Shown piece by piece: positions 9,904 to 19,695 of a stretch of DNA of 64,000 nt. The DNA is from Corynebacterium aquatimens (GTDB lineage: Bacteria; Actinomycetota; Actinomycetes; Mycobacteriales; Mycobacteriaceae): assembly GCF_030408395.1 (NCBI RefSeq), contig NZ_CP046980.1:1116001-1180000 (forward strand). Direction: 5' to 3'. Positions within the stretch are counted from its first letter, which is position 1. Each line of letters begins with the position of its first letter. The notes beneath the pieces were generated by a model, which did not search any database, was not told where the DNA came from, and saw nothing but the letters and a program-made list of their open reading frames with translations. The position numbers and the translations under genes are program-made.

Positions 9904-10806
9904 TTATATCTTGGTGACGGAGACGGACTTGATCTTGACTTCATCCTTGGGTGCGCCGTCGCCGGGGCCCATAGATTCGGAGCCTTCCTTGATGCCCTTC
10001 TTCGAGATTTCATCGAGGGTTGCGAGGCCCTCTTCGTTGATGGTGCCGAAGTAGGTGTACATCGGAGGCAGCGGGGAGTCACTGTAGTTCAAGAAGAACT
10101 GGGAACCATTGGTACCGTTGCCCTTTTCGTCCTCACCAGCGTTGGCCATAGCGATGGTGCCGCGCTCGTAGTTGAGCGGGGTATTCATGGCTTCAATGTC
10201 GTTCTTGTCCACTTCGTCCGTAGGGAACTCGTTGTTGAATTGGAAGCCAGGGCCACCAGCCCCAGTACCGGACGGGTCGCCACACTGGAGGACGTGAATG
10301 CCGCTCGTCGTCAAGCGGTGGCACACGGTGTCGTCGTAGTACTTCTGCTCAGCGAGGTACTCGATGGCGTTGACCGTACATGGCGAAACGGCGCGGTCGA
10401 GGGTGAGCGGGATCGGGCCGGCGGTGGTGTCTAAAGTGATGTCCACGGTGCCTTGGGTAGAGACGTTCTTCATCTCAGGCAGGCCCTTGTAGTACTCGCC
10501 CTGGCCGTCTTCACGGTAGGAGCACTCAACGGTCGGCGGAAGAGCCTGGGCGCGTTCACGCTTGAGCGGCTCAGCGTCTGTCTTCTCTTCCTGTGTCGGT
10601 TCCGTGGTGGTCTCAGACTCCGCGGTGATTTCTTCACTGCCCTCGCGGGTGGCGGCCCAGTAGATGCCGCCGCCGATGAGTGCGATCACTGCGAGGGCGA
10701 GAAGCGCGACCGTCCACGGCTTGGACGCTTCCTTGCGGTCGCGTGCGTTGATCTCTTTCTCAAGCTGCTTCAGGGCGTCCTCGCCCCGTTTCTTATTGCT
10801 CTCCAC
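9904..10806 (-). CDS. Membrane-anchored cyclophilin-type peptidyl-prolyl isomerase
   Basis: A PPIase that would assist folding of exported proteins on the outer face of the membrane. This 300-residue protein starts at GTG 10806 with GGAGG 9 nt upstream. It has a charged cytosolic N-terminus, one membrane helix at about 31-50, a Glu/Thr-rich linker, and a cyclophilin domain from about 115 to the end. That domain reads GTVDITLDTTAGPIPLTLDRAVSPCTVNAI and continues with FHR-like VCHRLTTSG, GDPSGTGAGGPGFQF and GSQFFLNYSDS. The His-for-Phe change at the FHR motif (CHRL) is common in actinobacterial members. A location next to rel is conserved in actinobacteria. Confidence 0.9.
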   Translation of the reverse strand: MESNKKRGEDALKQLEKEINARDRKEASKPWTVALLALAVIALIGGGIYWAATREGSEEITAESETTTEPTQEEKTDAEPLKRERAQALPPTVECSYREDGQGEYYKGLPEMKNVSTQGTVDITLDTTAGPIPLTLDRAVSPCTVNAIEYLAEQKYYDDTVCHRLTTSGIHVLQCGDPSGTGAGGPGFQFNNEFPTDEVDKNDIEAMNTPLNYERGTIAMANAGEDEKGNGTNGSQFFLNYSDSPLPPMYTYFGTINEEGLATLDEISKKGIKEGSESMGPGDGAPKDEVKIKSVSVTKI

Positions 10807-10919
10807 CGGGTGATTCCTCCGTTGGTAATAGTGGCGGTGTTGCCTTAGGTGTTGTTTAGACGGGAAGTTAGCCTATCAGTTGCTGGGCTTTTCCCGTGTT
10901 GCGCGCCTGTGGTTCCTCC

Positions 10920-10925
10920 TACACT
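10920..10925 (+). promoter_or_regulatory. -10 box implying leaderless start
   Basis: TACACT ends 8 nt before the ATG at 10934, so transcription should begin at or within a base or two of the start codon. No strong -35 is seen. Confidence 0.55.
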
Positions 10926-10933
10926 TAGGTGGC

Positions 10934-11602
10934 ATGAAGATCGAAGGCTTTACAGCAGGGCCGTTCCAGGCCAACACCTACGTGGTGATTAATGGAGACC
11001 GCGCGTTAGTGATTGACCCGGGCATGAGTGCATACGGGCCGACCATGGAGATTGTTGAGCGCGAAGGCGTCACCTTGGAGGCCGTGGTGTTGACCCACGG
11101 GCACATCGACCACGTACGCGATGCGGCTGAATTCGAATTACCCACGTACATCCACCCGGATGATGAAGTCATGTTTGATTTCTCCTCCAAGCCAATGCAA
11201 GAGTTCGCTCAGATCTTCGCGCCAGCGATTCCGATGATGGGGTTGGATACGTTTAAAAAACCGGGGGACCTGCGACACGTCAACGATGGTGAGACCCTAG
11301 AGGTGGCTGGTCTTTCATTCACCGTGATCCATGCTCCGGGCCACTCGCCGGGATGCGTGATCTTCAAGTCCAACTCGGAACTGGTCGCGTTTACGGGAGA
11401 CGTAATCTTTGCGGGGTCTGTGGGGCGCACGGACGTGCCGCTGTGCTCGCCTGAAGCGATGCAGCGCAGCTTGGCTGGCCCCGTGTGGGACTTGGCCGAC
11501 GAGTTGACGCTTCTTTCCGGTCACGGTCCCGCCACCACCATGGAACGTGAACGCGCAACCAACCCGTACTTGCGCGAGGCCAAGCAGGCCAGCGCACACT
11601 GA
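10934..11602 (+). CDS. Metallo-beta-lactamase-fold hydrolase (glyoxalase II-like)
   Basis: This 222-residue MBL-fold hydrolase is of the YcbL/glyoxalase II-like type. The metal site motif [10 protein letters not shown] is at 54-63, with further ligands in HAPGHSPGC and [15 protein letters not shown], and a final [10 protein letters not shown]. The start ATG 10934 ([16 protein letters not shown]) fits the family N-terminus; an upstream in-frame start at 10880 would run through the promoter. The physiological substrate cannot be told from sequence. It probably continues into hisS, 19 nt downstream, although hisS also has its own -10 box. Confidence 0.85.
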   Translation: MKIEGFTAGPFQANTYVVINGDRALVIDPGMSAYGPTMEIVEREGVTLEAVVLTHGHIDHVRDAAEFELPTYIHPDDEVMFDFSSKPMQEFAQIFAPAIPMMGLDTFKKPGDLRHVNDGETLEVAGLSFTVIHAPGHSPGCVIFKSNSELVAFTGDVIFAGSVGRTDVPLCSPEAMQRSLAGPVWDLADELTLLSGHGPATTMERERATNPYLREAKQASAH

Positions 11603-11607
11603 CGGCC

Positions 11608-11613
11608 TAAACT
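11608..11613 (+). promoter_or_regulatory. -10 box implying leaderless hisS start
   Basis: TAAACT ends 8 nt before the GTG start of hisS. The G-run between them could also act as a weak ribosome site for read-through transcripts. Confidence 0.5.
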
Positions 11614-11621
11614 GGGGGCTC

Positions 11622-12899
11622 GTGAGCGAAAAGTTTAAGCCCCTGTCAGCGCCGAAGGGCGTCCCCGACTACATCCCGCCAGCGTCCACGGTGTTCCACA
11701 ACGTGCGCTCTGAGTTTGTGCGCCAAGCGCACCTGGCCGGCTACCAGCACATTGAGTTGCCGGTTTTTGAGGATACGACGCTGTTCGCGCGCGGCGTGGG
11801 GGAGTCCACGGACGTGGTGAGCAAGGAGATGTACACCTTTGCTGACCGTGGTGACCGATCCGTCACCCTACGACCGGAGGGAACCGCGGGCGTGATGCGA
11901 GCGGTCATCGAGCACAACTTGGACCGCGGCCAGCTGCCGGTCAAGCTCAACTACTACGGCCCTTTCTTCCGTTACGAGCGCCCGCAGGCTGGCCGCTACC
12001 GCCAGCTGCAGCAGGTGGGCATTGAGGCCATCGGTGTTGACGACCCGTTCCTGGATGCGGAGGTCATTGCCCTTGCAGACCGCTCCTACCGCGCCGTGGG
12101 TCTGTCGCAGTTCCGGCTTGAGCTGACCAGCCTCGGTGATTCCACGTGCCGCCCGGCGTACCGCGAAAAACTCCAAAAGTTCCTGTTCAAGCTGCCTCTT
12201 GATGAAGAAACGCGTCGTCGCGCTGAGATCAACCCGCTGCGCGTGCTTGATGACAAGCGCCCGGAGGTCAAGGAGATGACCGAGGACGCGCCACTGATGC
12301 TGGACCACCTCAGCCCGGAGTGCCGCGAGCACTTTGAGACCGTCACTGGGACCCTCGACGACATGGGTGTTCCGTATGTGATCAACCCACGCATGGTGCG
12401 CGGCTTGGACTACTACACCAAGACCACGTTTGAGTTCGTCCACGACGGGCTCGGCGCACAGTCGGGCATCGGCGGCGGGGGGCGTTACGACGGCCTGATG
12501 GCGCAGATCGGTGGGCAGGACCTATCCGGAATTGGCTACGGGCTGGGCGTGGACCGCACGGTTCTAGCGCTGGAAGCCGAAGGCGTAGAAACCCTAGTAG
12601 ACAAGCGCGTTGAAGCCTACGGCGTTGCTATTGGCGCCAAGGCGCGTGCAGCAATGGCCGAGCTGATCAACAAACTGCGCGTGGCAAACATCAGCGCGGA
12701 CATGGCCTACGGCGACCGCGGCTTGAAGGGCGCGATGAAGGGTGCGGATCGTGCCGGGGCAGATTTCGCTCTAGTGCTGGGTGACCGTGAGCTTGAAGCC
12801 GGTGAAATCACGATTAAGAACATGCAGGAGAAAACCCAGGAGACCGTGTCGCTGGACATGTCCTCCATCGTCAGTGTGATCCGTGAGTACAGCCACTAA
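11622..12899 (+). CDS. hisS: Histidyl-tRNA synthetase
   Basis: A class II synthetase that charges tRNA-His. From GTG 11622 ([20 protein letters not shown]) it has 425 residues, the usual size. Motif 1 region and motif 2 ([20 protein letters not shown]) are present, as are the histidine-specific signatures [15 protein letters not shown] and GGGGRYDGL, and motif 3 ([10 protein letters not shown]). The C-terminal anticodon-binding domain runs from about 330 to the end. The longer reading frame starting at 11547 would overlap the hydrolase gene and is not needed. Confidence 0.97.
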   Translation: MSEKFKPLSAPKGVPDYIPPASTVFHNVRSEFVRQAHLAGYQHIELPVFEDTTLFARGVGESTDVVSKEMYTFADRGDRSVTLRPEGTAGVMRAVIEHNLDRGQLPVKLNYYGPFFRYERPQAGRYRQLQQVGIEAIGVDDPFLDAEVIALADRSYRAVGLSQFRLELTSLGDSTCRPAYREKLQKFLFKLPLDEETRRRAEINPLRVLDDKRPEVKEMTEDAPLMLDHLSPECREHFETVTGTLDDMGVPYVINPRMVRGLDYYTKTTFEFVHDGLGAQSGIGGGGRYDGLMAQIGGQDLSGIGYGLGVDRTVLALEAEGVETLVDKRVEAYGVAIGAKARAAMAELINKLRVANISADMAYGDRGLKGAMKGADRAGADFALVLGDRELEAGEITIKNMQEKTQETVSLDMSSIVSVIREYSH

Positions 12900-12919
12900 G
12901 GTTTCCGACCCTATTTTCT

Positions 12920-12941
12920 TTAACATCCAGAATTCTGTTAA
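12920..12941. promoter_or_regulatory. Overlapping palindromes upstream of HipB/HipA-like genes
   Basis: TTAACA (12920-12925) and TGTTAA (12936-12941) form a perfect inverted repeat, and CAGAATTCTG (12928-12937) is a second palindrome inside it, offset by 2 nt. It lies 21 nt after hisS and about 30 nt before the -10 box of the next gene. It could be an operator for the adjacent XRE regulator or the end of the hisS transcript. Confidence 0.4.
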
Positions 12942-12972
12942 TTAAGTCCTTTTCTTATCAGTTTTCTTGTTC

Positions 12973-12978
12973 TAAACT
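12973..12978 (+). promoter_or_regulatory. -10 box implying leaderless start of XRE regulator
   Basis: TAAACT ends 7 nt before GTG 12986 and only 1 nt before GTG 12980, which favours 12986 as the translated start. Confidence 0.5.
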
Positions 12979-12985
12979 TGTGCGC

Positions 12986-13297
12986 GTGAGGTACACGTCA
13001 ACCGCCGTGCGCCGCGGTATGCGGACGATTGGTGGGAACATTCGTAACCAGCGGAAGCTGCTGGGGCTCACGGTCAAGATGGTCGCAGAAAGATCGGGCA
13101 TATCCGTAACCACCCTGAGCAAGCTCGAAAACGGACAAGGGGCAGGACTAGATGCCACGTTGGCTGTGCTCAATGTTTTGGGCATGCTCGACCGCGTAGT
13201 CACTGCGACCGACCCGTACGAAACGGATGTAGGACGGTTGCGCGCCGCGGAGAAGCTGCCGGAACGCGTTCGCGTACCCAAGTTTGAGGACGACTAG
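12986..13297 (+). CDS. XRE-family regulator, HipB-like antitoxin
   Basis: Small helix-turn-helix DNA-binding protein of 103 residues. The HTH runs about 16-72: IRNQRKLLGLTVKMVAERSG, then ISVTTLSKLENGQGAG. It is followed 8 nt later by a HipA-family kinase, the standard hipBA order. In such modules HipB represses the operon and binds HipA to neutralise it. The start at 12986 was chosen from the -10 spacing. Gene pair and size support the antitoxin reading, but activity is inferred. Confidence 0.8.
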   Translation: MRYTSTAVRRGMRTIGGNIRNQRKLLGLTVKMVAERSGISVTTLSKLENGQGAGLDATLAVLNVLGMLDRVVTATDPYETDVGRLRAAEKLPERVRVPKFEDD

Positions 13298-13305
13298 GGG
13301 GAGCG

Positions 13306-14520
13306 ATGACATTGAATGGTGTAGCTGTTGCGCAGGCTGGCAAGGTTGCGGTGACGACTGTCCTCGGTGGAGAGGATGTGCTCGCAGGGTTTCTCTATCG
13401 AACACGTGCATCGGCGTCTTTCGCCTATGACGCTACGTATTTGGCGAGGCCAGATGCTTTTGCGCTAGCGCCGTCGCTTCATCTATTTGCCGGACCACAA
13501 CCGATTTTTCCAGCGAATCCTTTCAGTGACTCCGCGCCCGATACCTGGGGACGAAAAGTGTTGATGCGCGCGGCAGGAAGAAATCTTGACGAGATTTCGC
13601 TGTTGCTCGGTGTGAATGACAACGGACGGCAAGGTGCAACCCGGTTCTGGGTCGACGGGGTTGCCGTTGCTGACGGCGAAGGCGTGCCCGGCGAGCACGA
13701 GCTCGTTGATGTGCTTAGGACTGCTGATCAGGTTCAGCGTGGCGAACGGAACATTCCTGCCCGGGATGTACGACGTTTGTTCAAGGCGACGGGGTCCTTG
13801 GGCGGTGCCCGGCCAAAAGCCAACGTCATCCGGGGCGGAGATCTGTGGCTGGCAAAATTCCCGAAACCAATCGGCGATGACTGGAACGTCATGGCATGGG
13901 AAGCATCAACGCTTGACCTCATGGAGGAGGCAAACATTTCTGTTGCTCCGCACGAAACGATGTCTTTCAACGTTGACGGGGAGCATCGAACGGTCCTCTT
14001 TATTCGACGTTTTGATCGGACGCGCCGCAGCGTACGCATTCCGTATATGTCTGCAATGACGGCGTTGGAATCGAACGATGGTGCCGGTGGTGACTGGGTT
14101 GACTTTGTGGAGTGGGCCCGAACCAATGGTGTCGATTGCTCCTCACTGTGGCGTCGAGCCGTTTTTGGTGTCTTGGTTGGAAATACAGATGATCACCTAC
14201 GCAACCACGGCTTCCTGCGGCGAAACGGTTCTTGGTCATTATCGCCAGCATTTGATGTCAACCCCACCCCACAATCGTTTGGGGATGAGCACGAGTTAGC
14301 ACTTGACGGTCTCAGCGAACTTTCGCTGGAAGATTTCCTCCGAGACGAGGTCGCGGACCTCTTCGGCGTTGATGTAGACCATGAATGGTTAAAACTGCTT
14401 GATGATGCGTTATCGCACGCCACCGCGCGAGCTGCCGCGCACGGGGCTGATTCGTACAGCTTGTCGGTAATGTCAGACCGCTTTGCCGAGGCGCGGGAGA
14501 GTCTTGCTCAGGCGGTTTGA
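13306..14520 (+). CDS. hipA: HipA-family serine/threonine kinase
   Basis: HipA proteins are protein kinases; the E. coli member phosphorylates GltX and causes growth arrest. This 404-residue protein has the N-terminal HipA subdomain. The loop GSLGGARPKAN lies at about 163-173 and the lysine-bearing strand LWLAKFPKP follows. LFIRRFDR comes next. The catalytic segment GNTDDHLRNHGF lies at about 291-302 and the metal-binding SPAFDVNPTP at about 313-322. All kinase signatures are intact, so it is probably functional. AGGGGGAG precedes ATG 13306. The gene pair sits between two housekeeping genes, typical of an accessory module. Confidence 0.88.
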   Translation: MTLNGVAVAQAGKVAVTTVLGGEDVLAGFLYRTRASASFAYDATYLARPDAFALAPSLHLFAGPQPIFPANPFSDSAPDTWGRKVLMRAAGRNLDEISLLLGVNDNGRQGATRFWVDGVAVADGEGVPGEHELVDVLRTADQVQRGERNIPARDVRRLFKATGSLGGARPKANVIRGGDLWLAKFPKPIGDDWNVMAWEASTLDLMEEANISVAPHETMSFNVDGEHRTVLFIRRFDRTRRSVRIPYMSAMTALESNDGAGGDWVDFVEWARTNGVDCSSLWRRAVFGVLVGNTDDHLRNHGFLRRNGSWSLSPAFDVNPTPQSFGDEHELALDGLSELSLEDFLRDEVADLFGVDVDHEWLKLLDDALSHATARAAAHGADSYSLSVMSDRFAEARESLAQAV

Positions 14521-14539
14521 AGCTGTTCTAAGGTTGGCG

Positions 14540-15952
14540 CTAGCACTCGGTGATGTTGACGGGGAAGCCCAGCTGCGTTGCTAGGCCGCCGGTGGACGTT
14601 TCCTTGTACTTATCCATCATGTCGCGGCCGGTGGAGGCCATCGTTTCGATGGCATCATCAAGCGTGACCTTGTTGGAACCATCGCCCCACTTGGCTAAGC
14701 GGGCAGCGTTGATAGCTTTGACCGCGCCAATGGCGTTGCGTTCAATGCAGGGGATTTGTACCAAGCCGCCGACGGGATCGCAGGTCAGGCCGAGGTTATG
14801 TTCAAGAGCAATTTCGGCAGCGTTTTCCACTTGCTCAGGTGTGCCGCCAAGCACCGCGCACATGCCGGCGGCCGCCATGGAAGCCGCTGAACCGACCTCA
14901 CCCTGGCAGCCGACTTCCGCGCCGCTGATCGATGCGTTGGTTTTGATGATCGCGCCGATGGCACCGGCGGTGAGCAGGAATTCGTGCGCGCGCTCCGGGT
15001 TGAAGTCATCCGTGAAGTCGCGGCAATAGTGCATCACGGCCGGGATGATGCCGGCGGCGCCGTTGGTGGGGGCGGTGACTACGCGGCCGTGCGCGGCGTT
15101 CTCCTCGTTCACAGCAAGCGCGTAGAGGTTTACCCACTCCATCGCGTCAAGGCCCTGGGCGCTGTGCTTCTCCTGTTCGCTGGTAAGCAAGCGATGCAGT
15201 CGCGGCGCACGACGGCGAACCTCCAGACCGCCGGGGAGCGTGCCTTCCGTAGTGATTCCGTTCTTCACGCACTCCTGCATGACAGACCACACGTCATCCA
15301 AGTGCGCGGAAACTTCCGGCCAGCCGCGCATCGCGGTTTCGTTGGCGCGCATGACCTCCGCAACAGACCTGTTGGCGCTTGCGCAAACGTGTAAAAGTTC
15401 GGCGGACGTGTCGAACTGGTAGGGGATGTCCCGGTCACCTTCTTTTGCGGCTTCAGCAGCGATGCCGGAGGCGCCGTGGGCAGCCTCCATTTCCGCGCGG
15501 TCCATGATGAACCCGCCGCCCACGGAGTAGAACTCGGTGCGACTAGCCAAACGGTTACCGTCTTTGTCCCACGCATCAAAGATCACGCAGTTTGGGTGGT
15601 GCGCCACGGGCTTCGGGTTGAACCTGATTTCATAGGCGACCTCACCGTCCGGTCCAGAAATCGTGCCGGATTGGGGGACGGGCTCACCGGGCACGGGCTG
15701 GGTGGTTTGGTCGACGGTCAAGGGCGTAAAACCGACGAGCCCCAACAGTGCGGCACGATCGGTGCCGTGCCCGACGCCGGTGGATGCCAGGGAACCACGC
15801 AACTCAATGGTCACTTCAGCGGGGAGGGTTCCGAGGTTTTCCACGAATGCTGCTGATGCCCGCATCGGTCCCACGGTGTGCGAAGAAGACGGCCCGATGC
15901 CAACGCTGAACAGGTCAACGACGCTGATGGCACTCGCGGAGGAACTCGACAT
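14540..15952 (-). CDS. sdaA: L-serine dehydratase, single-chain iron-sulfur type
   Basis: Deaminates L-serine to pyruvate and ammonia using an oxygen-sensitive 4Fe-4S cluster. This 470-residue chain fuses the beta domain ([22 protein letters not shown] near the N-terminus) and the alpha domain ([20 protein letters not shown] and [14 protein letters not shown]). These supply the cluster cysteines. It ends in NITEC. In characterised single-chain enzymes the C-terminal cysteine reaches into the active site as the fourth iron ligand, and that residue is kept. The stop is 19 nt from the convergent hipA stop. Confidence 0.95.
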   Translation of the reverse strand: MSSSSASAISVVDLFSVGIGPSSSHTVGPMRASAAFVENLGTLPAEVTIELRGSLASTGVGHGTDRAALLGLVGFTPLTVDQTTQPVPGEPVPQSGTISGPDGEVAYEIRFNPKPVAHHPNCVIFDAWDKDGNRLASRTEFYSVGGGFIMDRAEMEAAHGASGIAAEAAKEGDRDIPYQFDTSAELLHVCASANRSVAEVMRANETAMRGWPEVSAHLDDVWSVMQECVKNGITTEGTLPGGLEVRRRAPRLHRLLTSEQEKHSAQGLDAMEWVNLYALAVNEENAAHGRVVTAPTNGAAGIIPAVMHYCRDFTDDFNPERAHEFLLTAGAIGAIIKTNASISGAEVGCQGEVGSAASMAAAGMCAVLGGTPEQVENAAEIALEHNLGLTCDPVGGLVQIPCIERNAIGAVKAINAARLAKWGDGSNKVTLDDAIETMASTGRDMMDKYKETSTGGLATQLGFPVNITEC

Positions 15953-15958
15953 GATTTG

Positions 15959-15964
15959 AGAGTA
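15959..15964 (-). promoter_or_regulatory. -10 box implying leaderless sdaA start
   Basis: On the minus strand TACTCT ends 6 nt before the ATG of sdaA and no ribosome binding site is visible. A matching -35 was not found. Confidence 0.45.
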
Positions 15965-15991
15965 CCGGTGAATCCGGTGGGAACGTGCCGC

Positions 15992-16723
15992 CTACGCGGC
16001 GTCGATAAGCGCGGGGAGGTTTGATGCCGTGACGACAAGCAGTGGCATTTGGTTGGTGTTGCCGTGTTCCGTGATGATGACCAGTCGCGGGAGAGTGCGC
16101 TGATTCCCGGGGGATGTCAGCGCCTGGACCACCTCGGCGGCGGTGGCGGTACGCGGGAGGAAAATCGCGTGATCCTTGGTTTCGTTGTACACAAGGACTT
16201 CGCCCACGGTTTTCGCGGTGATCGAATCGTCCTCAGCGAGGTCCTCGGCGAGCCACCGGGCAATCGTGTTGGTAGTCAACACACCCACGCAGTTTTTGTG
16301 CCCCTGATTCTTTTCATATACGGGGAACTGGGATATTCCAGTGTCACGGATGACGCGAAGGGGCTCATGAATGTCGTCTGAAGGCGTAAAGGTGATGACG
16401 TTCTGGGGGCCAAGCACCTCGATAGCGAGCGCGGGGTGGAGGAGCTGATCGCGGATCTTCTCAATCTCTGCGACGGTCTCTGGCAGAGGCTCGGCGATGG
16501 GACGAAAATCCTGGTATTCACCGTGGCTAATCGCATTGCGCAAGCCTGCGAACTCCTTCAGATCGTTTGCCTGCGCGGTGGTGATGATGTGCTTGTTCTC
16601 GGCCTTAGAGACCATCCAGTTGAAGCTGTCGGTCTTCTTTGCTTCCAACGCAGAGCGCAGGAACTGCTCAATGTCATTGAAGGCAGCCAGGAAAGGAACG
16701 GCGCGGTTCGAAGGTTCGGGCAT
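15992..16723 (-). CDS. CBS-pair protein with N-terminal HEPN-like helical region
   Basis: 243 residues. The C-terminal two thirds look like a CBS pair: IHEPLRVIRDTGISQFPVYE, then a VGVLTTNTIARWLAEDL segment, and a second half ending in LVIITEHGNTNQMPLLVVTA. CBS pairs usually sense adenosine nucleotides. Residues 1-80 are helical and contain LRNAISHGEY, where R62-N63-A64-I65-S66-H67 fits the R-X4-H signature of HEPN domains, including the polar residue after Arg. HEPN domains are often ribonucleases. The gene follows the zinc peptidase gene by 21 nt on the same strand. CBS is fairly sure; HEPN is inference. Confidence 0.72.
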   Translation of the reverse strand: MPEPSNRAVPFLAAFNDIEQFLRSALEAKKTDSFNWMVSKAENKHIITTAQANDLKEFAGLRNAISHGEYQDFRPIAEPLPETVAEIEKIRDQLLHPALAIEVLGPQNVITFTPSDDIHEPLRVIRDTGISQFPVYEKNQGHKNCVGVLTTNTIARWLAEDLAEDDSITAKTVGEVLVYNETKDHAIFLPRTATAAEVVQALTSPGNQRTLPRLVIITEHGNTNQMPLLVVTASNLPALIDAA

Positions 16724-16744
16724 GTGTGTTAGTGGTTGTCGGGC

Positions 16745-17671
16745 CTACCCCTTGTACACGCCGCGGTTCAGCGTGTCGCACTTCGCCATCTTGCCGGAGT
16801 CGTAGCCATTAGTGAACAGGCGCTGGCGCTGCTCAGAGGAGCCGTGGGTCCACAGGTCGGGGTTAACGTTTTGGCCGGAGTGCTTCTGAATGTGGTCATC
16901 GCCGATGGCTTGTGCCGTCTGGATAGCGTCCTTCAGCTGATCCTGCGTAATTGGCTCCAGGATTGCGTCTGGACCCTTGTCGGCGTGGTACGCCCACAGG
17001 CCGGCGTAGCAGTCAGCCTGCACCTCAATCGCGACAGCCGCGGAGTCTTCACCCGGCTTGTTGTAGTCGCTCAAGCCAAGGGTGTCTTCGAGCTTTTGGA
17101 TGTGGTGACCAAACTCGTGTGCCACCACGTACTCCTGGGCGAGCGGACCGGAGCTGCCACCAAGACGCTCAAGGTCCTTGAAGAAGGACGTGTCCAAGTA
17201 GATCGTTTCATCCGACGGGCAGTAGAACGGGCCGGTGGACGAGGACGCCATGCCGCAGCCGGTGCGCACGGAGTTCTGGAACAGCGTCATCTTTGGCGCA
17301 CGGTACGCAACACCGGCCTGTTCCTTGAGCATCGTTGGCCAGATCTTGGTCAGCGAATCAAAGGTCGCGGAAGCGCGGCAGTCCGCGTACTTATTCGCAT
17401 CTTCACCGGTCTTGCAGTGGTCCAAGTTGTAGCCGCCGGCATCGTTGGCGTAGCCGCCGTTGGCGTGCTGGCCCTGACCCGGTTGCTGCGGTGCCGGGGA
17501 ACCGCCACCACCAAGGAGGAGGAACAGACCAATGAGCAACAAGGTGCCCAGGCCACCGCCGCCGACCATGACTGGCATTCCGCCCATGCGCGTTCCGCCG
17601 CGCCCGCTGCTGGTGCTTACACCCGTGTGGGAAGCTTGGTAGTTGCTCTTAAAGGTCATGGGGTGAATCAT
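16745..17671 (-). CDS. Membrane-anchored neutral zinc metallopeptidase (YpfJ family)
   Basis: 308 residues (304 if ATG 17659 is used). A Gly/Met-rich N-terminus leads into one membrane helix (about 38-55), a Gly/Pro/Gln linker, and an extracytoplasmic peptidase domain. The zinc motif VAHEFGHHIQ is at about 182-191 (HExxH form HEFGH), and a downstream glutamate lies in VAIEVQADCYAGLWA. The family is Zn_peptidase (PF04228). Its substrate is unknown. It is probably co-transcribed with the CBS protein gene that follows 21 nt later on the minus strand. Confidence 0.88.
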   Translation of the reverse strand: MIHPMTFKSNYQASHTGVSTSSGRGGTRMGGMPVMVGGGGLGTLLLIGLFLLLGGGGSPAPQQPGQGQHANGGYANDAGGYNLDHCKTGEDANKYADCRASATFDSLTKIWPTMLKEQAGVAYRAPKMTLFQNSVRTGCGMASSSTGPFYCPSDETIYLDTSFFKDLERLGGSSGPLAQEYVVAHEFGHHIQKLEDTLGLSDYNKPGEDSAAVAIEVQADCYAGLWAYHADKGPDAILEPITQDQLKDAIQTAQAIGDDHIQKHSGQNVNPDLWTHGSSEQRQRLFTNGYDSGKMAKCDTLNRGVYKG

Positions 17672-17798
17672 GCCACAAAATGACCGGCCGTCGTGGCCAA
17701 CGCGTAGCGGTTCGTTCTTGGTGGCGCTGGCGGTTGGGGTGGGTGTCCGGGTGGTTCGGTAGAATTCTGGCCGTTACAGACACTCGATATAAAAGGAC

Positions 17799-19643
17799 GT
17801 GGATTACACCGTGCTGCGCACACATTTGGCGGGGGATCTCCGCAAGGAAATGTCAGGCGAGACCGTCACTCTGACCGGCTGGGTGGGTCGCCGCCGTGAC
17901 CATGGTGGCGTGATCTTCATCGATCTGCGTGACCGCTCCGGTCTGGCGCAGGTGGTGTTCCGGGAAAATGAAGTCGCTGAGGCAGCACACGATTTGCGCA
18001 GCGAATACTGCATCCAGGTCACCGGTGTTGTGGAGCCGCGCCCGGAAGGATCGGCGAACCCGAACCTCGCGTCCGGTGAGATTGAGATCAACGTGACTGA
18101 GCTCAACGTGCTGAACAAGGCGGCGGCGCTGCCGTTCCAGGTGGAAGACTTCTCCTCCAACGAAGTGGGAGAAGAAACCCGTCTGCGGTACCGCTACTTG
18201 GACCTGCGCCGCACGCGTCAGGCGGAGGCGCTGCGTTTGCGTTCAGCTGCCAACGCTGCTGCACGTAGCGTTTTGACAAAGCACGATTTCACGGAGATTG
18301 AAACACCGACCCTGACGCGTTCCACCCCAGAGGGTGCGCGTGACTTCTTGGTTCCGGCGCGTCTTCGCCCGGGTTCGTGGTACGCGTTGCCGCAGTCGCC
18401 GCAGTTGTTCAAGCAGCTGCTCATGGTCGCAGGTATGGAACGCTACTACCAGATCGCGCGGTGCTACCGCGATGAGGATTTCCGTGCAGACCGCCAGCCG
18501 GAATTCACCCAGCTGGATATTGAGGCCAGCTTTGTGGACCAAGACGACATCATTGCCTTGGCCGAAGAGATCCTGGTGGAGCTGTGGAAGCTGATCGGCT
18601 ACGAGATCACAACACCGATCCCGCGGATGACCTACGCCGAGGCAATGGAGAAGTACGGTTCCGACAAGCCGGACCTGCGCTTTGACATTCAACTCGTGGA
18701 GTGCACCGAGTTCTTCAAGGACACCACCTTCCGCGTGTTCCAGAACCCGTACGTCGGTGCCGTCGTCATGGAAGGCGGAGCATCTCAGCCGCGCCGTCAG
18801 CTTGACGCGTGGCAGGAGTGGGCAAAGCAACGCGGCGCTAAGGGGTTGGCGTACATCCTGGTCCAAGAAGACGGTGAGCTGACCGGCCCGGTGGCTAAGA
18901 ACATCACGGATGAAGAAAAAGCTGGTATTGCAGACCACGTTGGTGCAAAGCCGGGCGACTGCATCTTCTTCGCTGCCGGTGAGGCAAAGCCGTCGCGTGC
19001 ACTTCTTGGCGCAGCGCGCGGTGAGATTGCGAACAAGCTTGGTCTGATCAAGGAAGGCGACTGGGCGTTCACCTGGGTTGTTGATGCCCCGCTCTTTGAA
19101 CCCGCGGCGGACGCCACCGCATCCGGTGACGTGGCTTTGGGTAACTCCGCGTGGACCGCAGTGCACCACGCCTTCACGTCCCCGAAGCCGGAGTTCTTGG
19201 ACAACTTCGAGCAAAACCCGGGTGAAGCACTGGCGTACGCCTACGACATTGTCTGTAATGGCAATGAGATCGGTGGCGGCTCCATCCGTATCCACAACCA
19301 GGATGTGCAGAAGCGGGTCTTTGATGTGATGGGAATTTCGGACGAAGAAGCGAGGGAGAAGTTCGGCTTCCTCCTCGATGCATTCTCCTTCGGTGCGCCT
19401 CCTCACGGTGGTATCGCTTTCGGGTGGGACCGTATTGTCAGCCTGCTGGGTGGCTTCGACTCCATCCGTGACGTCATCGCCTTCCCCAAGTCCGGTGGCG
19501 GTGTTGACCCGCTGACTGACGCGCCGGCGCCGATCCCGGCTGCGCAGCGTAAGGAAACCGGAGTTGATTTCAAACCGCAGAAAGAAGACGCAGACAAGGC
19601 CGCACCTGTAGCCACTGGCGCGGAATCTGCGGACAGCAACTAA
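17799..19643 (+). CDS. aspS: Aspartyl-tRNA synthetase
   Basis: A bacterial-type AspRS of 614 residues (610 from GTG 17811). The N-terminal OB fold has [25 protein letters not shown]. The class II core has [34 protein letters not shown] and [20 protein letters not shown], and motif 3 is [14 protein letters not shown] insert lies between. The AGGA ribosome site at 17794-17797 is too close to GTG 17799 and a little far for GTG 17811. Family alignment ([10 protein letters not shown]) favours 17811. The last 40 residues are a loose Lys/Glu tail. Corynebacterial AspRS may be non-discriminating, but that cannot be read here. Confidence 0.96.
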   Translation: MDYTVLRTHLAGDLRKEMSGETVTLTGWVGRRRDHGGVIFIDLRDRSGLAQVVFRENEVAEAAHDLRSEYCIQVTGVVEPRPEGSANPNLASGEIEINVTELNVLNKAAALPFQVEDFSSNEVGEETRLRYRYLDLRRTRQAEALRLRSAANAAARSVLTKHDFTEIETPTLTRSTPEGARDFLVPARLRPGSWYALPQSPQLFKQLLMVAGMERYYQIARCYRDEDFRADRQPEFTQLDIEASFVDQDDIIALAEEILVELWKLIGYEITTPIPRMTYAEAMEKYGSDKPDLRFDIQLVECTEFFKDTTFRVFQNPYVGAVVMEGGASQPRRQLDAWQEWAKQRGAKGLAYILVQEDGELTGPVAKNITDEEKAGIADHVGAKPGDCIFFAAGEAKPSRALLGAARGEIANKLGLIKEGDWAFTWVVDAPLFEPAADATASGDVALGNSAWTAVHHAFTSPKPEFLDNFEQNPGEALAYAYDIVCNGNEIGGGSIRIHNQDVQKRVFDVMGISDEEAREKFGFLLDAFSFGAPPHGGIAFGWDRIVSLLGGFDSIRDVIAFPKSGGGVDPLTDAPAPIPAAQRKETGVDFKPQKEDADKAAPVATGAESADSN

Positions 19644-19695
19644 CACCCTGCGGGTTTGACCGAAATCCATAGGGATAAGGATTGGGGAGGTCTCG

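Noticed and set aside
12900..14539. Prophage or genomic island around the HipA module
   Set aside because: There is no integrase, transposase, tRNA-flanking repeat or clear base-composition break; only the two-gene module is supported.
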